Shown here: one piece after another, positions 27,331 through 34,327 of the stretch
How positions within the stretch are numbered: the stretch's first letter is position 1
Layout: every line of letters begins with the position of its first letter
DNA from: an uncultured Bacteroidota bacterium
GTDB lineage: Bacteria > Bacteroidota > Bacteroidia > UKL13-3
Assembly (NCBI GenBank): GCA_903850915.1
Contig: CAINMV010000029.1
Location: 186,001-250,000 of the forward strand
Reading direction: 5' to 3'
Length of the DNA stretch: 64,000 nt
Translations under genes and position numbers: made by a program
The notes under the pieces: model-generated
The model's input: the letters and a program-made list of their open reading frames with translations, nothing else
What the model was told of the DNA's origin: nothing
Databases searched by the model: none

Positions 27331-28703
27331 CTTCTGACTAGCAATTTTATTATCTCAGAAACTTCTATTTTTTGCTGTTCTCCGGAGGTTAAATCTTTAA
27401 AAGCGAGCAGTCCCGACTGCATCTCTTCTTGCCCGATAATTACCGCAAATCCAATTTTTTTGGAGTTGGCATAATCAAGCTGCTTCTTTAATTTAGTGGC
27501 CGCAGGATATAGTTCTGTTTTAATATTGTGTTGCCTACAGTGCTGTGCCAAAGGCAGTGCATAGCGCAGTGCTTCGTCATCCATACAGCAAAAAATAAGC
27601 TGCGTGAAGTTACCTTCCACCTTCGGAAAGAGCTGCAGCTCCTCTAATACTTCATAAATACGATCGAGACCAAAGCTAATACCAACGCCAGAAACACCAG
27701 GGAGCCCGAAGATGCCCGTTAGGTCATCATAACGGCCTCCTCCTCCAATACTGCCTATTTGAATATTGTTGGCTACCACCTCAAAAATAGCGCCAGTATA
27801 ATAGTTTAAGCCACGTGCCAATGTAACATCAAAGGCAATTCGGATATTTAGATTCAGCCGCGTTAATAATGAAAAAATTGATTCCATTTCAGCGATACCC
27901 GTCCTCCCCAACTCCGAATTCACGAGTAACTCCTTCAGGTTTTCTAATGAAATTTCCGCATTTAAAACACTTTCAGTTTTTGCTAAAGCAGCGGCATTAA
28001 ATCCCTTCTCAGATAGTTCGCGTAACACCCCCTCCTTCCCAATTTTATCTAGCTTATCGATAGCCACTGTAAGTTCCACTTGTTTGTCCAAGACACCAAT
28101 ATATTCGCTTAAGCCATGCAATATTTTTCGGTTATTCATTTTTATAGTGATATCAAGATGCAACGCCTGAAAGACTTCGGCATAAATACAAATCAAATCC
28201 ACCTCATTTAAGAGACTATCGCTGCCGACCACATCTGCGTCACACTGCCAAAACTCCCTAAATCGACCTTTTTGTGGGCGGTCGGCACGCCATACTGGTT
28301 GCATTTGATAGCGTTTAAAAGGGAATGAAATATCGTTTCGATGCATCACAACATAACGAGCAAATGGCACGGTAAGGTCATATCGAAGTGCTTTTTCGAC
28401 GAGGTTTTTACTATTAGAGTTGGCTTCGAGCATCAATTCAAAATCGTTGCGCATCAGTGTTTTCTTATCCTCTTTAGCTTCATGAATGCGTGAGTTCAGC
28501 ACTTTATAAATGAGCTGATCACCTTCATCGCCATATTTTCCCGTAAGTGTATCAATATTTTCCATCGATGGCGTTTGCAGCGGCATAAAGCCATACTTTT
28601 GAAACACCTGTTCGATGGTATTAAAGATATAGTTACGTTTAAGCACCTGTTCAGGCGAGAAATCGCGCATGCCTGAGGGTACCGAAGGTTTGTTTACTGC
28701 CAT
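27327..28703 (-). CDS. hisS: histidyl-tRNA synthetase
   Basis: A 458-residue class II aminoacyl-tRNA synthetase. Motif 2 region RFREFWQCDADVVG, the histidine-specific ARGLNYYTGAIFEV and motif 3 GVGISFGLDRIYEVL are present, and the C-terminal anticodon-binding domain follows (about 365-458). The start MAVNKPSVPSGMRDFSPEQ is typical. It is convergent with the aminotransferase, with a 4-base overlap of the 3' ends. Upstream lies a TATTTTCG element and, from about 70 bases away, copy 2 of the dispersed repeat. Confidence 0.97.
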   Translation of the reverse strand: MAVNKPSVPSGMRDFSPEQVLKRNYIFNTIEQVFQKYGFMPLQTPSMENIDTLTGKYGDEGDQLIYKVLNSRIHEAKEDKKTLMRNDFELMLEANSNSKNLVEKALRYDLTVPFARYVVMHRNDISFPFKRYQMQPVWRADRPQKGRFREFWQCDADVVGSDSLLNEVDLICIYAEVFQALHLDITIKMNNRKILHGLSEYIGVLDKQVELTVAIDKLDKIGKEGVLRELSEKGFNAAALAKTESVLNAEISLENLKELLVNSELGRTGIAEMESIFSLLTRLNLNIRIAFDVTLARGLNYYTGAIFEVVANNIQIGSIGGGGRYDDLTGIFGLPGVSGVGISFGLDRIYEVLEELQLFPKVEGNFTQLIFCCMDDEALRYALPLAQHCRQHNIKTELYPAATKLKKQLDYANSKKIGFAVIIGQEEMQSGLLAFKDLTSGEQQKIEVSEIIKLLVRS

Positions 28704-28717
28704 AAAAATTGATGATG

Positions 28718-28725
28718 CGAAAATA
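28718..28725 (-). promoter_or_regulatory. possible -7 box of hisS (TATTTTCG)
   Basis: One mismatch to TAnnTTTG, 14 bases before the hisS ATG. Identical octamer to that before actA. Confidence 0.35.
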
Positions 28726-28771
28726 CGGATTTGAGTTGGATGTTAATAACCTTCTATTTGTAAACTAGAAT

Positions 28772-29187
28772 AGGGGGAATTCGGTATTTGAGGTGTTGAA
28801 ATTTAAAAATAATTTACAATATACCTATTATTAAGATCATAAAAGATAAGCATAGGGTATATTCAATTGTTCCATAATATTACCCGGGTATTCAATAATT
28901 TAATTCATCGGAATGATTTTAGTAATTCAATACGATTCAAAATTTCACAATGTTAATCCATTTGAGATGTCAGTAAATCGAATTATTATACGATTATGTA
29001 TTTAACGTAATAGGTGCGACCCGCTTGTTGCATTGTGATGTAATTGCAAAAGTTTCAAATAAATTATACTGAAAAACATGTATTGAATTTACCTATGATA
29101 GCATTTTCAAATTGCTAGAAGCCTTTCAGGTCGGTCTGAGGGAGCTAAAGATAAAGCTGACCTATAGTATTTTGCACTATTAAATCC
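28772..29187. repeat. diverged dispersed repeat, copy 2
   Basis: Collinear with 3272-3750; the conserved core is 28873-28916. No open reading frame is shared between the copies, and indels break any frame, so coding is unlikely. It fills most of the 615-base gap between hisS and the tRNA gene. No terminal inverted repeats or target duplications are evident. Confidence 0.65.
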
Positions 29188-29275
29188 CAGAATTGTTTCT
29201 AAGAGAATCATCTCAGCATATCAAGTATTGAATAACAATAGAATTGGCTAATGATGTTGGGCAATGTAATTTATT

Positions 29276-29305
29276 TTGCATCTCCATATCATTTTCATAC
29301 CTTTG
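29276..29305 (+). promoter_or_regulatory. tRNA promoter (TTG-N19-TACCTTTG)
   Basis: A complete consensus: TTG at 29276-29278, 19-base spacer, TACCTTTG at 29298-29305. Transcription would begin about 8 bases before the tRNA. Confidence 0.8.
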
Positions 29306-29318
29306 CACCTCAAAAAAT

Positions 29319-29395
29319 GGACTTGTAGCTCAGACGGTTAGAGCATCTGACTCATAATCAGGGGGTCCTTGGTTCGATCCCAAGCTGGTCCACCA
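29319..29395 (+). tRNA. tRNA-Met (anticodon CAT)
   Basis: Full cloverleaf: acceptor GGACTTG/CTGGTCC, D-stem GCTC/GAGC with a normal GG in the loop, anticodon loop CTCATAA, T-stem CTTGG/CCAAG with TTCGATC, discriminator A and an encoded CCA. Pair 6-67 is a T-T mismatch. The CAT anticodon also occurs in the lysidine-modified tRNA-Ile; the elongator Met reading is favoured, not proved. It is not an initiator tRNA because base 1 pairs normally. Confidence 0.9.
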
Positions 29396-29402
29396 ATAGC
29401 AG

Positions 29403-29438
29403 AAAAGGTTTCAGGCAACTGGAGCCTTTTTTGTTTTT
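29403..29438 (+). terminator. rho-independent terminator of the tRNA gene
   Basis: A 12-bp stem (AAAAGGTTTCAG/CTGGAGCCTTTT, two G-T pairs, tetraloop GCAA) followed by TTGTTTTT, 8 bases after the tRNA. Confidence 0.85.
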
Positions 29439-29466
29439 AGGAATTGCATACAATTTGCATACATTT
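29434..29466 (+). repeat. att-like block after the tRNA-Met terminator
   Basis: TTTTTAGG followed by TTGCATACAATTTGCATACA, which contains TTGCATACA and TTTGCATACA as adjacent direct repeats. The same block (TTTTTAGG, TTTGCATACAATTTG) follows the terminator of tRNA-Arg at 57846-57875 on the minus strand. This could be an attachment or arm-type site of a tyrosine recombinase; no integrase gene is present. Confidence 0.45.
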
Positions 29467-29778
29467 ACCTTTTAAATGGCCAATGATCTAGAGCTTGAAG
29501 CTCGTTCAAAACAATACAAAATCACCGGGTTTGGTGGGTATTTTTGCTTTTAGTTATTTTATTAGTAAGTAATTCTGATTTTCTCTGGATATTTGATTTA
29601 AAATTAACAGAGGTCTTAACTTTCTAATTTAAGAAAAGGATTCATAAGGATTACAGATGGTTATTTACATGCCATACAGAATTACAAATAAATCCCGTGA
29701 AATGGGACAGAGCCTTTGATTATTATAAGACGGATTCATCGGCATTGGCAACAACACGATGTTGAAATTTGATTGGCA

Positions 29779-29802
29779 TAAAAAAACCCGGTTGCCCGGG
29801 TT
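29779..29802 (-). terminator. minus-strand terminator with no known gene
   Basis: AACCCGG/CCGGGTT stem, GCAA-type loop, followed on the minus strand by seven T. It would end a transcript arriving from the right, where no protein gene is encoded on the minus strand. Confidence 0.75.
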
Positions 29803-30110
29803 AGTTTGTGAGATATAGGAATTCTATATCCTTCTTATAGAACCATTCTCCATACTAGTGAGAAACGCAAGGATACATGCATATGCAGGCACTGTTTCAT
29901 AAAGCAGGTGCATTCTCTAATTGAGAGGGCAGATAATGCCTTGTATCGAGGGTATAACCTGTAATACATAATTGCAATCTTGAAAAACACCATGAAAAAT
30001 ACAATTATCGCCTAAATTATAGAGCACGCATTAATTACAAATAAGTGGAATCTTCAAATGGTGCGGTCACTTAAACTGCTACGCAAGGCTTAAATATAAC
30101 AATAACGAAT
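29803..30110 (-). ncRNA. candidate small RNA ending at the 29779 terminator
   Basis: The sequence preceding the orphan terminator can form nested helices: GATAC 29872-29876 with GTATC 29943-29947, GGCA 29888-29891 with TGCC 29937-29940, a CTCT/AGAG hairpin inside at 29915-29927, and a GATATAG/CTATATC hairpin next to the terminator. It is not recognisable as 6S, tmRNA, RNase P or SRP RNA. The 5' end is a guess; no good -7 box was found. Confidence 0.3.
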
Positions 30111-30168
30111 ATTAACCTATTGCAATTATTAATGGACATTATTTACATAAAATGATTAAAATTGCCGG

Positions 30169-31623
30169 GTGATTTTTAATTCAATTGAATTTATACTTTT
30201 TCTACCCATTGTTTTTTTGCTATACTGGCTTGTTTTTAATAAGAAATTAAGCCATCAAAATGGATTACTATTAATCGCAAGTTATTTTTTTTATGGCTGG
30301 TGGAGTTGGATGTTCTTGGGCTTATTGTTTATTAGCACCGCCATGGATTATGCCTATGGTTATGGAGTGGCCTCAACCAACCGAAAAAAAGCGAGATTGT
30401 TTCTCTGGCTGAGTGCTTTAAATAACTTCGGAGTATTAGGAGTGTTTAAATACTTCAATTTTTTTGCTACAGAATTACAACACGGTTTCTTGTTATTAGG
30501 CATAAAAACAAATCCTATTTTATTACAAGTCGCGCTTCCCATTGGAATTTCATTCTATACCTTTCATGGTATGTCATATGTTTTCGATATTTATAACGGC
30601 AAGCAACGTCCTATTAAAAACTTTATTGACTATGCATTATTTGTCAGTTTTTTTCCACTGCTTGTAGCAGGTCCTATCGAACGTGCTCATCATTTACTAC
30701 CTCAATTACAAAAACGTCGTTTTTTTAACTACCAACAAGCCGTCGAAGGATGTCGTTTAATATTATGGGGATTATTTAAGAAGGTAGTTATTGCTGATGC
30801 ATTGGCAGTAACCGTCGATTCTATTTTCAGCAACTATCTCGACTTAAATGGCTTTACGCTTATTATTGGAGCCATCGCATTTAGTTTTCAAATTTATGGC
30901 GACTTTTCGGGATATTCAGATATTGCCATTGGAACGGCTAAACTATTGGGATTTGAATTGCTTAGTAATTTCAAATTTCCGTACTTTTCCAGAGATATCG
31001 CGGAGTTTTGGAGACGTTGGCATATTTCATTATCATCGTGGTTTAGAGACTACTTGTATATTCCAATGGGTGGATCTAAAAAAGGAAAACTCATCTCGAT
31101 TCGAAATACATTTGTTGTTTTTTTAATAAGTGGATTCTGGCATGGGGCTAATTGGAATTTTATTGCATGGGGCTTTATCCATGCCTGTGGATTCTTGACT
31201 TTACTATTGCTTAATAAAAACAGGAAACATGTTAATACTGTGGTGGCCCAATTCGCAAAAACACCTAGTCTAATTGAGTTATTTCAGATTATATCCACTT
31301 TTGCCTTTGTATCTTTTGCTTGGATATTTTTTAGGGCTAAAAGCCTAACCATGGCACTGGACTATATAAGACATATTGGAATTAGTATTTGGCAAGAGCC
31401 CGGGCAATTTTTCACACTACCAGGAGGTAAATTAACGATAATATATATACTTCCCCTTATTCTTATCGATTGGTATTTACGCTTCGATGAACGGAAATTA
31501 AGATTACCTAAAACGGAATTTTTAAGAATAGCTATCTACATTATACTTTCATTATTTATAGCATTTCAAATCCTAACTTATTTTTACTCAAAACCATCCT
31601 CGTTTATTTACTTCCAATTTTAA
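30169..31623 (+). CDS. MBOAT family O-acyltransferase
   Basis: A 484-residue membrane-bound O-acyltransferase of the AlgI/DltB type. It starts with GTG at 30169 (IFNSIEFILFLPIVFLLYW is the family's usual start). Signature stretches are QVALPIGISFYTFHGMSYVFDIY near 120-142, FPLLVAGPIERAHHLLPQL, YGDFSGYSDIAIGTAKLLGF, RRWHISLSSWFRDYLYIPMGG and the catalytic histidine in SGFWHGANWNFIAWG near 320. These proteins pass acyl groups across the membrane to extracellular polymers. The next gene overlaps by one base (TAATG) and encodes an SGNH-like partner, as in alginate and wall acetylation systems. The polymer is unknown. Confidence 0.92.
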   Translation: MIFNSIEFILFLPIVFLLYWLVFNKKLSHQNGLLLIASYFFYGWWSWMFLGLLFISTAMDYAYGYGVASTNRKKARLFLWLSALNNFGVLGVFKYFNFFATELQHGFLLLGIKTNPILLQVALPIGISFYTFHGMSYVFDIYNGKQRPIKNFIDYALFVSFFPLLVAGPIERAHHLLPQLQKRRFFNYQQAVEGCRLILWGLFKKVVIADALAVTVDSIFSNYLDLNGFTLIIGAIAFSFQIYGDFSGYSDIAIGTAKLLGFELLSNFKFPYFSRDIAEFWRRWHISLSSWFRDYLYIPMGGSKKGKLISIRNTFVVFLISGFWHGANWNFIAWGFIHACGFLTLLLLNKNRKHVNTVVAQFAKTPSLIELFQIISTFAFVSFAWIFFRAKSLTMALDYIRHIGISIWQEPGQFFTLPGGKLTIIYILPLILIDWYLRFDERKLRLPKTEFLRIAIYIILSLFIAFQILTYFYSKPSSFIYFQF

Positions 31624-32507
31624 TGAAATTATTTATATCAAAAACACTATTTGTTGGAATCATCGCTTTTGCTTTTTTGGTGGCCTTCAAATTAATATTA
31701 CCCGAAAACAAAAATTACAATTCAGCATTTGTAAACAAACTAGATATTTTAATTTCTCACACGCAGGAAAGAAAAATAGTGTTAATTGGTGGATCTTCTG
31801 TAGGACATGGTATTTCAGCCGAGCAGATCCAAAATGCAACGCATTTAACAACTATAAATCTTGGACACCATGCAGGATTTGGATTAGTCGACTTTCGCGA
31901 TCTTGTTTTATCAACTATAAACAAAGATGACATTATTGTTTTTGCACCTGAATGGGAATTTTATGCAAATCCGATTTACTTTGACACGGCAACCTTAGAA
32001 GACCTTTACAACAACTCACATTATTTAGAACTCACTAAGAACCCCAACTATAAAAGCTTTAAAAGTCTAATTCTAAAAAAAACGGGTATAATTAATTCAC
32101 TAATTCCAAACCACTCCCCTTGCAGATACGATTGCTACAATAACAATGGAGATATAATTAGCACTTGTGGTGCAAAACCACTCAGTATCACTGATTATTC
32201 AGTATGCTTTGATTACTTCAATTATGAGTTGTTTTCCAATACCTTCCCCTTTATCAATCGACCAAATACACTAATTGTATTTCCACCAACGCAAAAGCGC
32301 GTTTATTCACGATGTCGAAAGCAGTTTGATTTTATAGAGACTCAACTTTTTAAAACCAAGCTACTCATCTTAGATTCTGCAAGTGCAAATGTGTATGACG
32401 AATCTTGCTTTTTTGACGCTGAATATCACCTATCCTGTGAAAACAGAATATTAAGAACCAATAAAATCATACCAAAACTAATTGAATTAATGAAGATTTC
32501 GAATTAA
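31623..32507 (+). CDS. membrane-anchored SGNH-like protein, partner of the MBOAT
   Basis: A 294-residue protein with an N-terminal signal anchor (residues 8-24) and a single extracytoplasmic domain. VLIGGSSVGHGIS near residues 53-65 is the nucleophile block of SGNH hydrolases, NLGHHAGFG is block II, and FFDAEYHLSCENRILRT near 265-281 supplies the D-x-x-H pair as in DltD and AlgX/DUF1574 relatives. It is translationally coupled to the MBOAT gene. The pair probably O-acetylates a surface polysaccharide, the MBOAT exporting the acyl group and this protein transferring it. Family placement rests on motifs. Confidence 0.7.
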   Translation: MKLFISKTLFVGIIAFAFLVAFKLILPENKNYNSAFVNKLDILISHTQERKIVLIGGSSVGHGISAEQIQNATHLTTINLGHHAGFGLVDFRDLVLSTINKDDIIVFAPEWEFYANPIYFDTATLEDLYNNSHYLELTKNPNYKSFKSLILKKTGIINSLIPNHSPCRYDCYNNNGDIISTCGAKPLSITDYSVCFDYFNYELFSNTFPFINRPNTLIVFPPTQKRVYSRCRKQFDFIETQLFKTKLLILDSASANVYDESCFFDAEYHLSCENRILRTNKIIPKLIELMKISN

Positions 32508-32543
32508 ACGATTTGAAAAAAGCATAATAATTATAAACTTAAA

Positions 32544-33167
32544 CTATTTGCATTTCATTAAACCTCCTGTGGCAGAGGCATCACCAGGACGGCTAAGCAG
32601 TGCTTTCTCAAAAAGAAGTTTAGCCTGGTCCGTCCGGCCTAAATTGAGGTAAGTCCAAGCCAACATATGGTTGGAATCATAATCAAAAGGATACATATTG
32701 ACAACCAATTCAAAATACTTGGCAGCAACATCATACTTTTTAATCGTATAGTAGTTCATTCCAACCCAATAATTGGCAACGCTATTGTACGGATCAATTT
32801 TTAAAATCTCCTCGTATTTTTGATATGATTTATCATATTGCTTGGCCTCGTTTGCGGGTTTTATGTAACCAAAACGAGCCTCCACACTGTACTTCTTTTG
32901 GTCGATAGCTTTTTGATAATACTCCATGGAGCTATTGTATTTTTTAGAATAATAATAGAGCCAACCTAATCGCAAATTACATTCATAACAATCGGTCTGA
33001 TAAACTTTTTGTATAGCCGATATTGCTGCATTATAGTCGCCTGTAAGCTCAGCAGTATAGCTATCTTTAAAAGCTTTCTGACTTTGCGTTTCTTGCGCAG
33101 TCAATATTGTAATTGATAGCAATAAAATGGCAAAAAATGCCAAAATTCTCTTAGTTAAAAATTCCAT
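32544..33167 (-). CDS. secreted TPR protein, last gene of the seven-gene operon
   Basis: A 207-residue protein with a Sec signal (KRILAFFAILLLSITILTAQ) and about five tetratricopeptide repeats from residue 35 to 200; ANYWVGMNYYTIKKYDVAAKYF and LAWTYLNLGRTDQAKLLFEKAL parts are typical. TPRs mediate protein-protein contacts, here in the periplasm. The start overlaps the end of the preceding TPR/barrel gene by 13 bases, so the two are co-expressed and probably work together. Confidence 0.82.
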   Translation of the reverse strand: MEFLTKRILAFFAILLLSITILTAQETQSQKAFKDSYTAELTGDYNAAISAIQKVYQTDCYECNLRLGWLYYYSKKYNSSMEYYQKAIDQKKYSVEARFGYIKPANEAKQYDKSYQKYEEILKIDPYNSVANYWVGMNYYTIKKYDVAAKYFELVVNMYPFDYDSNHMLAWTYLNLGRTDQAKLLFEKALLSRPGDASATGGLMKCK

Positions 33168-34327
33168 TGGATTCCGATTGTTGTTGAATGTTGATAAAAA
33201 TTGGTGCCTACAGTACCTCCATACTGCTGTTTGTTTTCAAAAATATAGTTGATCGATACTAACGCTTTTTTAGCCACTAAATAATATATCGTTCCTCCTA
33301 CTTTAAAGGTCTTCGTATCTATGTCGTTAAAAAGATATAAGTCTTCATTATCAAGTAATACCTTGTATTTCCCAAGCGTAACATTTCCTTCGATCCAAGT
33401 ATACTTCATAAGCTTTATACCAGCTATTTGTGTTAATGTAAATTGATTTCCATAGGCCGCACGACTTATCGAATACAAATCCGTATTGCCCTTTGGATAA
33501 ACTGTAATTGACAAGTCTGCTTGCCGATAAGCCGTATCACTGAGTGTTCCTAAATGAATCATACCTTGTATTTGAACATAAGGAAGCACATATTTAACAC
33601 CTCCAAAACCCAGCTGATTTCTATAACTGTAATTATTAAAAGGCGTTTTTATATAATGATAACCTCCTATAAAGGTAATAGCTCCGCTAGCCGCAAAATT
33701 TAATTTCGCATAATATTCTTTTTGCTTAATTACAATATTCTGATTGTCGGTTACATATAAAAACTGCGGTTCACTAATAGTTTGATTAAAGTACCCAATC
33801 ACCTGTTGCAATGAAAATCGATATCCCAAGTTCACCAAAAGTGAAACACTTCCATAATGCGCATTGTGTCGGATATCTAATGTAGGATATTTAAAACTAT
33901 ATAATAAAGCGGCCGACGAAATACTGTATTTCTTAAGTTTAAGCATTTTTTTATAACTCGCCGACATTTTACTACCATAGTATCTCGATGCAAAGGTATT
34001 TTCAAGATAACGCTGATTTAAATACGTGTAATATAACGCTGTAGCATCTTTTTTATCTGTATGAAGAGCATGGGTATAGTGTTTCAAACTCTCGCTATAA
34101 TTCCCTTGCATTAAAGCCGCATAACCTACTCGCATTCGCAAAAAGGGATAGTCGACACCCGAACGAATGACGGCTTTCCCATAATGTAACAACTCAGGCC
34201 ATTGCTCTGCATAATACAGTTTTAAAGACTCCTGCTCAACAACCTCTTTTTTTGTTGCATTTTGCGCTGGGAGAACAAAGTAGCACCAACATAAAATAAA
34301 AAGTATTATTATCCTTTGGGTTGGCAT
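33155..34327 (-). CDS. YaiO-type outer membrane beta-barrel with N-terminal TPR
   Basis: The 390-residue protein has a signal peptide (IIILFILCWCYFVLPAQ), TPR-like helices (residues 25-125, including RVGYAALMQGNYSESLKHY) and then about 230 residues of alternating hydrophobic beta strands ending in an aromatic residue (YQHSTTIGIQWNF), as expected of an outer membrane barrel. The arrangement resembles the YaiO family. It overlaps both neighbours (18 bases with the urea transporter-M23 gene, 13 bases with the TPR gene). It may form the outer membrane part of the system encoded by this operon; this is inferred. Confidence 0.72.
   Translation of the reverse strand: MPTQRIIILFILCWCYFVLPAQNATKKEVVEQESLKLYYAEQWPELLHYGKAVIRSGVDYPFLRMRVGYAALMQGNYSESLKHYTHALHTDKKDATALYYTYLNQRYLENTFASRYYGSKMSASYKKMLKLKKYSISSAALLYSFKYPTLDIRHNAHYGSVSLLVNLGYRFSLQQVIGYFNQTISEPQFLYVTDNQNIVIKQKEYYAKLNFAASGAITFIGGYHYIKTPFNNYSYRNQLGFGGVKYVLPYVQIQGMIHLGTLSDTAYRQADLSITVYPKGNTDLYSISRAAYGNQFTLTQIAGIKLMKYTWIEGNVTLGKYKVLLDNEDLYLFNDIDTKTFKVGGTIYYLVAKKALVSINYIFENKQQYGGTVGTNFYQHSTTIGIQWNF

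Larger units (their letters stand above)
29440..30168. other. gene-free 729-base region between tRNA and MBOAT gene
   Basis: Holds the att-like block at its left end and a strong minus-strand terminator at 29779-29802, with structured sequence to the right of it. Only very short open frames exist (for example one of about 25 codons from 29476), and none is supported. Confidence 0.5.

Noticed and set aside
29476-29556. Short open frame of about 25 codons after the att-like block
   Set aside because: No promoter, no family resemblance and too short to support as a gene or integrase remnant.
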